Shown here: positions 9,191-18,628 of the stretch, piece after piece | How positions within the stretch are numbered: position 1 is the stretch's first letter | How the letters are laid out: each line of letters begins with the position of its first letter | Assembly: GCF_019429485.1 (NCBI RefSeq) | Contig: NZ_JAHXZN010000001.1 | Location: forward strand, 992,001-1,056,000 | Length of the DNA: 64,000 bases | Direction of reading: 5' to 3' | Origin: Sphingomonas citri | GTDB taxonomy: Bacteria > Pseudomonadota > Alphaproteobacteria > Sphingomonadales > Sphingomonadaceae | Notes under the pieces: generated by a model | What the model was told of the DNA's origin: nothing | The model's database searches: none | What the model saw: the letters and a program-made list of their open reading frames with translations, nothing else | Made by a program: the position numbers and the translations under genes

Positions 9191-11685
9191 TGGGGCGGGA
9201 TGTGGTCGAGACGCTTGCTGCAATTGCCTCCGCCCCGGCGGATGCCGGGGCCCAGGTGGGGGACGCTGGTGAGGAGTCACCACGGCTTTCCCAACTGGAC
9301 CCCGGCGTCCGCCGGGGTGGTATTGTGGGGACTGGCACCGCCCCCCTTACCGCTCACCGCCTCCAGCTCAACCGCCGCACGCTGCTCGCCACTGCCGCGA
9401 GCACCGCGCTTGCCGCCCCACTCCCCCTCGCCGCCGCCGCGGCGCGGACGCAGCGCACCGCACCCAACCTCTTCGTCGGCACCGGCGGCGACGGCCACAC
9501 CTATCCGGGCGCGACGCTGCCCTTCGGCATGGTGCAGCTCTCGCCTGACACCGACGTCGAGCGCTGGGACACCTGCTCGGGCTATCACCACGGCGACGGC
9601 TCGATCATGGGGTTCAGCCACACGCACCTCTCGGGCACCGGCATCGGCGACATGCTCGACGTGCTGCTGGTCCCCACCCGCGGCCCGGTGAAGCTCACGC
9701 CCGGCCCGCTCGCCGATCCCGACGCTGGCTATCGCCAGCGCTACTCGGACGAGCTCGCCGAGCCCGGCTATTACCGGGTGAAGCTCGAGAGCGGCGTGCT
9801 CGCCGAACTCACCGTGACCGAGCGCACCGGCTGGCACCGCTACACCTTCCCCAAGGGCGCGGCGCATGTACTGGTCGACCTGTCGCACCTTGTGCTCGAC
9901 AAGAGCGACGCCAAGCCGCTGATCGACGAGGCCTCGCTCGCGCTCGACGCCGGGGGCACGCTGACTGGCAGCCGCCGCGTCCATCGCTGGGCCAAGGGGC
10001 GGCGCATCCATTTCGCGCTCCAACTCTCGCGCCAGCCCGACCGCGTCACCTTCTACGGTGACGACGACAAGGAGCAGCCCGCCGGCGCCAGCGGCGTGCA
10101 GGGCAAGCGCGTCAAGGCGGTGCTCCACTTCGACGAGGCCGGGGACGCGCCGCTGCTGGCGCGCTGCGGCATCTCCGCGGTCGACGTCGCGGGCGCGCGC
10201 GCCAATCTCGCCGCCGAGGCGCGCGGGTGGGACTTCGACGCGGTCCGTCGCGCCGCCGCGCGCCGCTGGGCCGAGCAGCTCGGCGCGATCGCGGTCGAGG
10301 GCGGCAGCGCCGACCAGCGCGTCATCATGGCCTCGGCACTGTACCACGCGATGGTGGCACCGACGCTCTTCTCCGACGTCGACGGTCGCTACATCGGCCT
10401 CGACCGCAAGCCGCAGCGCGTCCCCGCGGGCGAGCGCGCCTTCTCCACCTACTCGCTGTGGGACACGTATCGCGCACTCCACCCGCTGCTGACGCTCGTC
10501 GCGCCCGATCAGGCCGGCGCGCTGGTGCGCGACCTCGTTCGCCAGACGCAGCAGAGCCCCTATGGCCCGCTCGTCTGGCCGCTCCAGGGGGTCGAGACCG
10601 GGACGATGATGGGCTGGCACGGCGTCTCGGTGCTCGCCGAGGCGCAGGCCAAGGGCATCCCGGCCGACTATGCCGCGGCCTGGCCGGCGATCCGCAAGCG
10701 CTCGTTCGACTTCGCCGCGCCCGACCTCGACAACAGCAAGGGCCGCGACCTGTACGACGCCAAGGGCTATGTCCCCGCCGACGCCTGGTTCGAGAGCGTC
10801 AGCCGCACGCAGGAATATGCCTATGACGACTGGGCGTCGTCGCACCTCGCGCGCGCCGCGGGGCAGAGCGCCGACGCCGAGCGGCTGGCGAAGCGCTCGG
10901 GCAATTGGCGCAACGTGATCGACTCCTCCATCGGCTTCGCGCGCCCGCGCTTCGCCGACGGCAGCTGGTGGAAGGACTATGACCCGATCCAGCTCGGCCA
11001 CATGCCCAAGCCGTGGTGGCGCGACTATACCGAGGCCAACGGCTGGCAGGCGACCTTCCTCAACCAGCACGACGTCTACGGGCTGATCCGGCATATCGGC
11101 GGCGACCAGGCGTTCGAGGCCAAGCTCGACGCGCTGTTCAACGCGCCCTCCACGCTGCCCGCCAACGCACCGCCCGACATCGCCGGGCTGGTCGGCCAGT
11201 ATGCGCACGGCAACGAGCCCGACCAGCACGCGCCCTATCTCTACGCCTATGTCGGCGCGCCGTGGAAGACGCAGGCGATGGTGCGGCGGCTGTGCGTCGA
11301 GATGTACCAGAACGCGCCCAAGGGCGTGATCGGCAACGACGATTGCGGGCAGATGAGCGCCTGGTTCGTGTTCTCGGCGCTGGGCTTCTACCCGGTCGAC
11401 CCGGTCGAGGCGGCCTATGTCTTCGGCTCGCCGCTGTTCGAGCGCGCGACGCTGCGGGTCGGTGGAGGCAAGCGGCTGGTGATCGAGGCGCCGGGCAACC
11501 GTGCCGACACGCCTTATGTCGCCGCGGTGACGTGGAACGGGCGGCCCTGGACGAAGAGCTGGATCAGCCACGCCGAGCTGGTGGAGGGCGGTACGCTGCG
11601 CTTCACGATGAGCGCGACGCCGGTGCCCGGCTTCGGCCGCGCCATGGCGGATCGGCCGCCGTCGTTCGGGCGGGTGCCCTCATGA
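9190..11685 (+). CDS. GH92 alpha-mannosidase, Tat-exported, with uncertain start
   Basis: GH92 enzymes are calcium-dependent exo-alpha-mannosidases that remove alpha-1,2-, 1,3- or 1,6-mannose from high-mannose N-glycans. Family motifs are clear: GTGGDGHTYPGATLPFG, HTHLSGTG, YSLWDTYRALHPL, HGNEPDQHAPYLYAY and GNDDCGQMSAWFVFSALGFY. A Tat-like signal (NRRTLLATAASTALA) begins about 58 residues after the ATG at 9190. That ATG has GGGAG seven to eight bases upstream and overlaps the GH125 stop, so it is chosen here. However, the segment between it and the signal is translated from repeat 9232-9320, and a GTG at 9325 would give a normal 786-residue precursor. Either start is possible, or the long form could be cleaved. 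Confidence 0.9.
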   Translation: MGRDVVETLAAIASAPADAGAQVGDAGEESPRLSQLDPGVRRGGIVGTGTAPLTAHRLQLNRRTLLATAASTALAAPLPLAAAAARTQRTAPNLFVGTGGDGHTYPGATLPFGMVQLSPDTDVERWDTCSGYHHGDGSIMGFSHTHLSGTGIGDMLDVLLVPTRGPVKLTPGPLADPDAGYRQRYSDELAEPGYYRVKLESGVLAELTVTERTGWHRYTFPKGAAHVLVDLSHLVLDKSDAKPLIDEASLALDAGGTLTGSRRVHRWAKGRRIHFALQLSRQPDRVTFYGDDDKEQPAGASGVQGKRVKAVLHFDEAGDAPLLARCGISAVDVAGARANLAAEARGWDFDAVRRAAARRWAEQLGAIAVEGGSADQRVIMASALYHAMVAPTLFSDVDGRYIGLDRKPQRVPAGERAFSTYSLWDTYRALHPLLTLVAPDQAGALVRDLVRQTQQSPYGPLVWPLQGVETGTMMGWHGVSVLAEAQAKGIPADYAAAWPAIRKRSFDFAAPDLDNSKGRDLYDAKGYVPADAWFESVSRTQEYAYDDWASSHLARAAGQSADAERLAKRSGNWRNVIDSSIGFARPRFADGSWWKDYDPIQLGHMPKPWWRDYTEANGWQATFLNQHDVYGLIRHIGGDQAFEAKLDALFNAPSTLPANAPPDIAGLVGQYAHGNEPDQHAPYLYAYVGAPWKTQAMVRRLCVEMYQNAPKGVIGNDDCGQMSAWFVFSALGFYPVDPVEAAYVFGSPLFERATLRVGGGKRLVIEAPGNRADTPYVAAVTWNGRPWTKSWISHAELVEGGTLRFTMSATPVPGFGRAMADRPPSFGRVPS
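9232..9320. repeat. Dispersed inverted repeat, family B, inside the 5' end of the GH92 frame
   Basis: Left arm CCCCGGCGGATGCCGGGG and right arm CCCCGGCGTCCGCCGGGG are each near-palindromic, and they are joined by CCCAGGTGGG and CCCAACTGGA halves that pair with each other. The element stays open in the GH92 reading frame. Confidence 0.75.
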
Positions 11686-11757
11686 CTCGGTGCCGCGACG
11701 CGGGCCAGCGCCTAGTTGGCGGACGTCGTCGCATTCCTCTCACCGAGCCGATACTGC

Positions 11758-11777
11758 GCCCCGGCCGACGCCGGGGC
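11758..11777. repeat. Half copy of family B palindrome
   Basis: A single short palindrome, GCCCCGGCCGACGCCGGGGC, lies between the GH92 stop and the GH29 start. It corresponds to one arm of the family B element. Confidence 0.6.
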
Positions 11778-11803
11778 ACAAGCTCTTCGCAATGGAGCCG
11801 TCC

Positions 11804-13708
11804 ATGATCGACCTCACCCGCCGGGCGCTGCTCGCCGCCAGCGCCGCCACCGCCGCGCTCCCCGCCACCGCGCAGCGCATCGGCGCGCCCAAGCCCTGGG
11901 GCGCGACGCCGTCGCGGCGTCAGCTCGCCTGGCACGCGCGCGAGCAGTACGCCTTCGTCCATTTCTCGATCAACACCTTCACCGATCGCGAATGGGGCTA
12001 CGGCGACGAGAGCCCCGACTTGTTCAACCCCACCGACTTCTCCGCCGACCAGATCGTCGCCGCAGCCAAGGCGGGCGGCATGCGCGGCATCATCCTCACC
12101 GCCAAGCATCACGACGGCTTCTGCCTGTGGCCGACCCGGCTGACTGAGCATTGCATCCGCAACAGCCCATACAAGCAGGGCAAGGGCGACATCGTTCGCG
12201 AGATGGAGCAGGCCACGCGGCGTGCGGGGCTGGCCTTCGGCCTCTATCTCTCGCCGTGGGACCGCAACCATCCCGAATACGGGCGCCCCGGCTACATCGA
12301 CTATTTCCGCAAGCAGGTGGTGGAGCTCTGCACCGGGTACGGCGAGCTATTCGAGTTCTGGTTCGACGGCGCCAACGGCGGTGACGGCTATTACGGCGGC
12401 GCACGCGAGGCGCGGAAGATCGACGCGCCGAAATACTACAACTGGCCGTCGATCGTGGCGTTGGTCCACCAGCACCAGCCGATGGCGTGCACCTTCGACC
12501 CGCTCGGCGCCGACGTGCGCTGGGTCGGCAACGAGGACGGCGTCGCGGGCGACCCGTGCTGGCCGACCATGCCCAACCACCCGTACGTGCAGAGCGAGGG
12601 CAATTCGGGCGTGCGCGGCGCGCCTCTATGGTGGCCGGCCGAGACCGACGTCTCGATCCGCCCGGGCTGGTTCTACCACGCCGACGAGGACGCCAAGGTC
12701 AAGGATCCGGCGCGGCTGCTGCGGCTGTACGACGAGTCGGTCGGGCGCGGTACCAACCTCAACCTCAACCTGCCGCCCGACCGCCGCGGCCGGCTCCACG
12801 ACCATGACGTCGCGGTGCTCAAGAGCTTCGGCGACGCGCAGGCGGCCACCTATGCGACCGATCTCGCGCGCGGCGCGGTCGCGCGCGCGAGCGCCGAGCG
12901 TGGACCCGGCTTCGCCGCGGCGCGCGTGCTCGACGGGCGGCGTGACAGCTACTGGTCGACGCCCGACGCGGTCACCACCCCGACGCTGACGCTCGACCTG
13001 CCGCCGGGCCGCTCGTTCGACGTGATCCGGCTGCGCGAGCATCTCCCGCTCGGCGTGCGCGTGACCCGCTTCGCGGTCGACCTGGAGGAAGGCGGCGCTT
13101 GGCGGACGGTGGCCGAGCACGAAGGGATCGGCGCGCAGCGGATCATCCGTCTGCCGCGGCCGAGCGCGGCGCGGCGGCTGCGGCTGCGCGTGATCGAGGC
13201 GCCCGCCTGCCCCGCGATCAGCGAAGTCGCGCTGTTCCGCCAGGTCGCACCGGTCGCGGTGGCGCCGGTGCGCTCGTCCGACCCCACCGTGCTCGCCAAG
13301 GACAAATGGCGCATCGTCGCGGCGAGCGGCGCCGGTGCCGAGGCGCTGATCGACGGCGACGCGGCGACGCGCTGGACCGTCCCCGCCCCCTCCACCGCCG
13401 CGCCCGCGAGCGTCACCGTCGATCTCGCCGCCGCGGTGACGCTGACCGGCTTCAGCCTCACGCCCTCGCGCACCGTGGCGAAGGACACTGCGCCGCCGCG
13501 CGGCTATCGCTGCGAGACCAGCGCGGACGGCACGAACTGGCAGCCCGCGGCCGAGGGCGAGTTCAGCAACATCGCCTACGCGCTGTCGACGCAGCGGGTC
13601 GCGTTCACGCCGCGCCGCGCACGCTACCTGCGCGTGAGCTTCGACGCGGTGGCACTGCCGGCGTCGCAGCTGACGGTGGCCGAGATCGGCGCCTTCGGGG
13701 GAGCGTGA
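11804..13708 (+). CDS. GH29 alpha-L-fucosidase with two C-terminal discoidin-like domains
   Basis: GH29 retaining alpha-L-fucosidase. Residues 1-22 form a twin-arginine signal (TRRALLAASAATAALPATA). The barrel carries AKHHDGFCLWP and the nucleophile D188 in FEFWFDGANGG. After residue 365 come two F5/8 type C-like sandwich modules (about 365-490 and 500-634), often carbohydrate-binding. The residues around the nucleophile are more like the alpha-1,3/1,4-linkage subfamily than the broad-specificity one, which would suit the core alpha-1,3-fucose of plant N-glycans; that is an inference. Two in-frame ATGs compete: the one at 11804 is preferred because GGAG lies six bases before it and the signal peptide starts there. 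The open frame extends upstream into intergenic repeat sequence. Confidence 0.91.
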   Translation: MIDLTRRALLAASAATAALPATAQRIGAPKPWGATPSRRQLAWHAREQYAFVHFSINTFTDREWGYGDESPDLFNPTDFSADQIVAAAKAGGMRGIILTAKHHDGFCLWPTRLTEHCIRNSPYKQGKGDIVREMEQATRRAGLAFGLYLSPWDRNHPEYGRPGYIDYFRKQVVELCTGYGELFEFWFDGANGGDGYYGGAREARKIDAPKYYNWPSIVALVHQHQPMACTFDPLGADVRWVGNEDGVAGDPCWPTMPNHPYVQSEGNSGVRGAPLWWPAETDVSIRPGWFYHADEDAKVKDPARLLRLYDESVGRGTNLNLNLPPDRRGRLHDHDVAVLKSFGDAQAATYATDLARGAVARASAERGPGFAAARVLDGRRDSYWSTPDAVTTPTLTLDLPPGRSFDVIRLREHLPLGVRVTRFAVDLEEGGAWRTVAEHEGIGAQRIIRLPRPSAARRLRLRVIEAPACPAISEVALFRQVAPVAVAPVRSSDPTVLAKDKWRIVAASGAGAEALIDGDAATRWTVPAPSTAAPASVTVDLAAAVTLTGFSLTPSRTVAKDTAPPRGYRCETSADGTNWQPAAEGEFSNIAYALSTQRVAFTPRRARYLRVSFDAVALPASQLTVAEIGAFGGA

Positions 13709-13754
13709 GCAGGCGCGCACCGCGCATCTAACGTCTTCGGCCGGGCTTATCCCC

Positions 13755-13889
13755 CTCGCTCCGTTCGTGCTGAGGAGAGGCTGAGCTCGGCGAAGCCTCG
13801 TCTCGAAGCACCTCCGACCGTCCGGCCCGACGATGCTTCGAAACGGCACTTCGACTTCGCTCATTGGCTCCTCAGCACGAAGGGAGCGG
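13755..13889. repeat. Dispersed inverted repeat, family D copy 1
   Basis: The ends TTCGTGCTGAGGAG and CTCCTCAGCACGAA are inverted repeats, and CTCGTCTCGAAGCA with TGCTTCGAAACGGC form an inner pair. It fills the gap between the convergent GH29 and GH144-like genes. The reverse complement of the copy at 45154-45276 aligns along its length. Confidence 0.8.
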
Positions 13890-13947
13890 AAGCGGCGGCC
13901 TCACGAGCGACACGACTGACCAAACCGCCCCGCGCGAGCCGACTCAC

Positions 13948-15408
13948 TCAGCTCCCCATCCATCCCCCCTTGAACCCGGCCCGCTCCAGCCCGGCGCGGA
14001 TGTACTGGTTGCGCTGCATCGTCTTCCAGATCAGTCCGCTGCGCCAGTTCTCGATCATGCAGGCGATCGGTCCCTGGTCGATGCCGAGATAGTCGCTCGC
14101 CACCCAGCCGATGCCGGGCACGACCTTGCCGTGCTTGAGCGGCACGTTCGGGAGCGTCAGCGTCGGGTTGAAGCTGTCGAAGAAGCCGTACTGGCCGTAG
14201 ATCGCGGTGCCGTAACGCTGGTACATCTCGCGCGCGGCGGGCAGCACGATCTCGGGCGCGAAGGCGATCGAGCCGAGCGCCGCGGTCGGCGCGATCGTGC
14301 CGTCGTCGCGGTCGCCCGGGCCGCGCGCCGAGTAGGAGAAAAACTCGCGGTTGCGACCGTCGATCTCGCGGACGAAGTCGCCCGGCCCATCGCACGCGGT
14401 GAGGCCCCAGACGTTCTCGTCATAGCCGCGCCAGCCCGGCGGATTGTTGATGCAATAGCGCCGCTGCGCATAGGTCGCTCGCCGGCTGTTCTCGAAATAA
14501 TCGAGCCCGCGGCGCACCGAATAGGCATCGCGCACGCCGCGGAAATCGAGCCACACCTGGCTGTACTGGTGCCCGAACAACGGCGGAAAGGCGGTGAAGG
14601 GGTTGTCGTACTTCTCGTCCCACGAGGGATCGAAACGGTCGGTCCACTCCGCCCAGGTGGTCGGCGGCAGCGCGTGCGTCGGCGAGCCGAGCGCGAGCAC
14701 GTAGAGGATCAGGCTCTCGTTGTAGATGTTCCAGTCGGAGCCGATGAAGCCGCTCTCGGGATGCCAGCCCATCGCCACGAAGGGCGCGCGCGGCGTGATC
14801 CAGTCCCACTCGACCGCGCGGTAGATCTGGTCAGCGAGGTCGCGGATCTGTTTCTCGCGCGCGTCGGTGAGATCGTCGAACCAGGTCTGCGCGAACAGCA
14901 CGCCGCCGAGCAGCAGCGCCGTGTCGATCGTCGACAGCTCGCAGCGCGCGAAGCGATGGCCCTTGGTGGTGCCGAGGAAGTGGTAGAAGAACCCCTTGTA
15001 GCCGCTGGTGTCGTCGCCCGGCCCCTGCGGCGCCTCGGCGAAGAAGCGCAAGGTGGTGAGCGTCCGCTCCGCCGCCGCCGGGCGGGTGATCCAGCCGCGC
15101 GTGACCGCGATCGGGTAAGTGGTGAGCGCGAAGCCGACCGCCGCGATTGAGGCAAAGCTCGGAGTCGGCCAGCGATCGGGGGCGAGCCCCATCACCTGAT
15201 CGGTGGTGTTCCAGAAGAAGCTGACGGTGCGCTTCTGGATGTCGTCCATCAGCGGGTCACTCGCCGAAGCGGGTGTCGTGCCCAGCTCGGGCAGCACGCC
15301 CGGGAAGGCGAGCCGCGGGACGCGCGGTGCCGGGGCGGTACATCCCCCGGCGAGGGCCGCGCCGCCCAGCGCGGCGGCGCGCAGCATGTCACGTCGGTCG
15401 AGGATCAT
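13948..15408 (-). CDS. GH144-like (glycoamylase domain) lipoprotein, candidate endo-beta-1,2-glucanase
   Basis: A 486-residue protein of the glycoamylase-domain family, which includes the GH144 endo-beta-1,2-glucanases. The N-terminus joins a twin-arginine-like motif (DRRDMLRAA) to a lipobox (LAGGC, Cys23), predicting a lipid-anchored periplasmic or outer-membrane protein. The alpha/alpha-barrel shows RTVSFFWNTTDQVMGLAPDR at the start, SGFIGSDWNIYNESLILY in the middle, and YSARGPGDRDDGTIAPTAAL plus YGFFDSFNPT in the C-terminal half. AGGAGGT four bases before the ATG gives a strong ribosome site. It follows the TBDR by 61 bases on the same strand, consistent with one transcript from the LacI gene onward. 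The substrate is inferred; annotation pipelines often label such proteins only 'glucoamylase family'. Confidence 0.8.
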   Translation of the reverse strand: MILDRRDMLRAAALGGAALAGGCTAPAPRVPRLAFPGVLPELGTTPASASDPLMDDIQKRTVSFFWNTTDQVMGLAPDRWPTPSFASIAAVGFALTTYPIAVTRGWITRPAAAERTLTTLRFFAEAPQGPGDDTSGYKGFFYHFLGTTKGHRFARCELSTIDTALLLGGVLFAQTWFDDLTDAREKQIRDLADQIYRAVEWDWITPRAPFVAMGWHPESGFIGSDWNIYNESLILYVLALGSPTHALPPTTWAEWTDRFDPSWDEKYDNPFTAFPPLFGHQYSQVWLDFRGVRDAYSVRRGLDYFENSRRATYAQRRYCINNPPGWRGYDENVWGLTACDGPGDFVREIDGRNREFFSYSARGPGDRDDGTIAPTAALGSIAFAPEIVLPAAREMYQRYGTAIYGQYGFFDSFNPTLTLPNVPLKHGKVVPGIGWVASDYLGIDQGPIACMIENWRSGLIWKTMQRNQYIRAGLERAGFKGGWMGS

Positions 15409-15469
15409 GCACCTCCTGCGAGTAGAGCGCGGCGGACGGCTCCGCGCAGGCCGTCCGCCGCTTGGTGGG

Positions 15470-18400
15470 TCAGAAGCTGAACCCGGCCGAGAGTTTCACC
15501 GTGCGCGGCGGGTTGCCGCCGATGCTGTACGTCGAGTTCTCGCGATAGATGCTCGGCGAGGCCGCGGTGCGCGTGGTGTCGGTGGGATCGTTGTTATAGT
15601 CGACATAATTGCGGTCGTTCATCGCGTTGAGGATGTCGACGCGCAGGCGCACGCGGGTCTGGTCGCTGAGGAAGCCCAGCGGCACATATTTGGTAAAGGC
15701 CAGATCGAGCTGGCGCCGACCCCAGCGATCGCCGAGCCCGAACACCTCGGAGCCGACGATCCGGCGCTCATACGGCGTCGCCGTGTCGAGCAGCGCGCGC
15801 TGGAACAGCGGCGACTCGATCTGGAACTTGGCCGAGAGCGTCACGCCGATCGGCGTATCGGCGCTGCCCGCGATCACGAAGCGGTGGCGCGGCACCACGC
15901 CCGAGCGCAGCATCGGATAATCCGAGGCGCTGGGGAAATCGAGCAGGAAGTAGGCCGCCTGGTCGTTGTTGGGCCGGTTGTCGGTCGCCGCGGTGAAGGT
16001 GTAGGTCGCGTCGAGGCTCCACGGCGACGCCGCCGAATAGGCCTTGGTCAGCTTGACATAGGCCGAGTCCGCCTTGGTCTCGAGCCCGTTGTCGCCGATG
16101 ATGATCGCGCCATAGCCCGAGGGCGCGAACGACACGTCGGGGCCCTGCGGCGCGCCCGTGGTGGGCGACGGCGCGAAGAAGGAGCCGTCGGGGCGGCGCG
16201 TGCCGAGCAGGTAGACGAACCCGTCCTTGCTGACGATCCGCGTATAGCCCAGCTCGAGCTCGACCGGGTTGAAGCGGCCGCGGATGCCGAGGCTGAACTG
16301 ATCCGAGTAGGGGATCTTCAGGTCGTTCTTGATGAAGCGGAACTCGCGCCCGCCCGGCACGCCGTTCCCGGCCAACTGCTGCCGGCCCGCCTCGGTGAGA
16401 TACGCGTCGTTCCACGGGATGCAGGTCGCGCTCGGCGTGCACGGATTGACCGTGTCGGCGCCCTGGAAGAGGAACTGGCGACGCTGGAAGCGACCGTTCG
16501 ACAGCTCCTGCTGCAGGAAGTCGAACTGGTTGCGGTCGTAGGACCGGCCATAGCCGCCGAACACGGTGAAGCGGCCCTGCTCGTCGAGCCGGTAGGTGAA
16601 GCCGACGCGCGGCTGCCACGCGCCCTTGAACGCCTTCCGGTTGTTGCCGGTCGAGATATAGTCGTTGATGTTGTAGTCGGCGTTGTTAAGGTTCGGGTAG
16701 TTCGCCGACGACACCGCGGCGAGGTCCTCTGCCGAGGTGACGTAGTTGAGGAACGCGGGCGTGCGCTCATAGTCCCAGCGGACGCCGAGGTTGAGCGTGA
16801 GCCGGTCGGTCACGTCCCAATCGTCCTGGATGTAGGCGCCGAACTGGAAATTGTTCGAGCGGATGCGCGGATCGCCCAGCGAGCCGTTGGCGCCGAACTC
16901 GAGGCTGTACGGGATAGTGTTGTTGAAGCTGCCGCCGGTCGGCAGCGTCGTGTCGTACGAGTAAAGCGGGTTGATCAGGTTCTGCTCGAGCGAGTTGAGC
17001 TTCACCCACTTGGCCTTGGCGCCGACCTTGATCGTGTGCCCCTCGAAGCCGGTCCAGGTGAAATCGTCCTGCACCGTCCAGCCGGTCTGGCCCTTGTCCT
17101 GCAGGCTCAGCCCGGCGCCGTCGCGGAACAGGTTGAAGGTGCTCACCCCCGTCGGCGTGCGCGAGGTGGCGCGGAACTGCTGGCTGATGCCGTTCGTGGC
17201 CGGCTGCGGTGACCAGCTGACGTCCTCGTAGGAGACGCGGAAGTCGTTGACCCACTTCTCCTCGCTGTGCTGCCACCGGCCCATCGCGCGGATCTCCTCG
17301 ACCTTGGTCAGGGTCGCGGTGGAGAAAGCGGCGATGCCGTTGCTGATCTGATAGCCCGACTCGTTGCGATACTTGCCGGTGAGCTCGAACAGGTCCTTGT
17401 CGGTGGGCGTCAGGTCGATCTTGCCGAAGTACAGGTCCTGCTTGAACGTCGAGTTGAACGAGCCGAACAGGTCCTGGTACTGCGCCGGCAGGCTGCTCAC
17501 CGCGATGCCGTTGCCGGGCAGGATGTCGACCGGGATCTCGCGGCGCTTACCCTCGTAGCTGACGAAGAAGTGCGCCACGTCCTTCACGATCGGGCCACCC
17601 AACGCGACGCCATATTGCTTGTCGGTCGAGGCGACCTTGTCGATCTTGTTGGGGAAGATCTCGGTCGGGCGGCGATCGCGCAGGTTCTGGTTGGTATAGT
17701 CGAAGAAGCCGTCACCGTGAAACTCGTTGGTGCCCGATTTGGTGCCGGCGACGATCGCGACTGAGCCGACCTGATCGAACTCGGCCTTATAGTTGGACGA
17801 CAGCACCTGATACTCGCCGATGGCGAGCTGCGGGAACGGGTTGCCGGGCGAGCTGTCCTGCCCGGTGAGGCCGCCGCGCAGCACGTAATCCTTCTGGCTG
17901 ACGCCGTCGATGAAGACGTTGACCGAGTTGCTGCCCTGCGCACCGCCCTGGATGCGCGAGCTGCCGTCGGCGCTCTCGATGAAGCGCACGCCCGGCGCGA
18001 GATCGGCGAAGGCGAGGAAGTTGCGGCTGTTCTGCGGCAGCTGCTCGATCAGCCGCTGGGTCACGTTGATACCGACCTGACCGCCCGAGAGCGAGCGCAG
18101 CCGGCTGCCGGTGACGATGATGTCGCCCGGCTCGCCCTGCGGCGTCGCCCCGCCCTGCTCCTCGGTCGCGGCGTCACCCGTCGCGCCCTGCTGCGGCGCG
18201 TTGCCGTTGGCGTCCGCTCCCGTTGACGGCGCCGGCGCGGTCGCGGCAGGGGTGGAGAGATCGAGGTCGAGCCCGGCGTTCTGCCCGACGCGCAGGGTGA
18301 ACTGGTCCGAGTTGCGCACGCCTGCCTTGGTGCGGATCTCGAGCCGATAGGCGCCGGCGCGCAGCGAGGCGAAATTGTAGCTGCCATCCGGGCCGACGAC

Positions 18401-18628
18401 GGTGGAGCGGCGGTAATTGGTCGCGACCTCGACGATCGTCACCTCGGTGACGGGATTGTCGGGGGTCGAGCGGATGACGCCGCGCAGCGACGCCTGCCCC
18501 ACCTGCGCCGCGGCGGGCGCGCTCCACGCGGTGGCGAGCGTGGCGCCCAGCACACCGAAGGCCCCCAGCGCGGTGGCGCGCGCCCAGGCGGTGTGCATCG
18601 TCCTGCGCCGGTTCGATCCCATGATCAT
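15470..18628 (-). CDS. TonB-dependent receptor, Oar-like, with carboxypeptidase-regulatory-like N-domain
   Basis: Outer-membrane TonB-dependent transporter of 1052 residues, expected to import oligosaccharides released at the cell surface. A signal peptide ends near residue 42 (APAAAQ). A carboxypeptidase-regulatory-like domain follows (VGQASLRGVIRS, DGSYNFASLRAGAYRLEI), then a low-complexity linker of about residues 120-165 rich in Ala, Pro, Gly and Gln. The plug begins near GDIIVTGSRLRSLSGG, and the barrel ends in the aromatic LSAGFSF. The ATG at 18628 overlaps the stop of the LacI gene as ATGA and has AGGGAG upstream; a second ATG two codons later is possible. Neighbours (LacI regulator, GH144-like enzyme) point to a glucan or glycan ligand, but the ligand cannot be read from the sequence. 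Confidence 0.9.
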   Translation of the reverse strand: MIMGSNRRRTMHTAWARATALGAFGVLGATLATAWSAPAAAQVGQASLRGVIRSTPDNPVTEVTIVEVATNYRRSTVVGPDGSYNFASLRAGAYRLEIRTKAGVRNSDQFTLRVGQNAGLDLDLSTPAATAPAPSTGADANGNAPQQGATGDAATEEQGGATPQGEPGDIIVTGSRLRSLSGGQVGINVTQRLIEQLPQNSRNFLAFADLAPGVRFIESADGSSRIQGGAQGSNSVNVFIDGVSQKDYVLRGGLTGQDSSPGNPFPQLAIGEYQVLSSNYKAEFDQVGSVAIVAGTKSGTNEFHGDGFFDYTNQNLRDRRPTEIFPNKIDKVASTDKQYGVALGGPIVKDVAHFFVSYEGKRREIPVDILPGNGIAVSSLPAQYQDLFGSFNSTFKQDLYFGKIDLTPTDKDLFELTGKYRNESGYQISNGIAAFSTATLTKVEEIRAMGRWQHSEEKWVNDFRVSYEDVSWSPQPATNGISQQFRATSRTPTGVSTFNLFRDGAGLSLQDKGQTGWTVQDDFTWTGFEGHTIKVGAKAKWVKLNSLEQNLINPLYSYDTTLPTGGSFNNTIPYSLEFGANGSLGDPRIRSNNFQFGAYIQDDWDVTDRLTLNLGVRWDYERTPAFLNYVTSAEDLAAVSSANYPNLNNADYNINDYISTGNNRKAFKGAWQPRVGFTYRLDEQGRFTVFGGYGRSYDRNQFDFLQQELSNGRFQRRQFLFQGADTVNPCTPSATCIPWNDAYLTEAGRQQLAGNGVPGGREFRFIKNDLKIPYSDQFSLGIRGRFNPVELELGYTRIVSKDGFVYLLGTRRPDGSFFAPSPTTGAPQGPDVSFAPSGYGAIIIGDNGLETKADSAYVKLTKAYSAASPWSLDATYTFTAATDNRPNNDQAAYFLLDFPSASDYPMLRSGVVPRHRFVIAGSADTPIGVTLSAKFQIESPLFQRALLDTATPYERRIVGSEVFGLGDRWGRRQLDLAFTKYVPLGFLSDQTRVRLRVDILNAMNDRNYVDYNNDPTDTTRTAASPSIYRENSTYSIGGNPPRTVKLSAGFSF

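Noticed and set aside
13755..13889. Possible insertion-sequence remnant
   Set aside because: There are inverted ends but no transposase frame and no visible target duplication; it fits a dispersed non-coding repeat family better.
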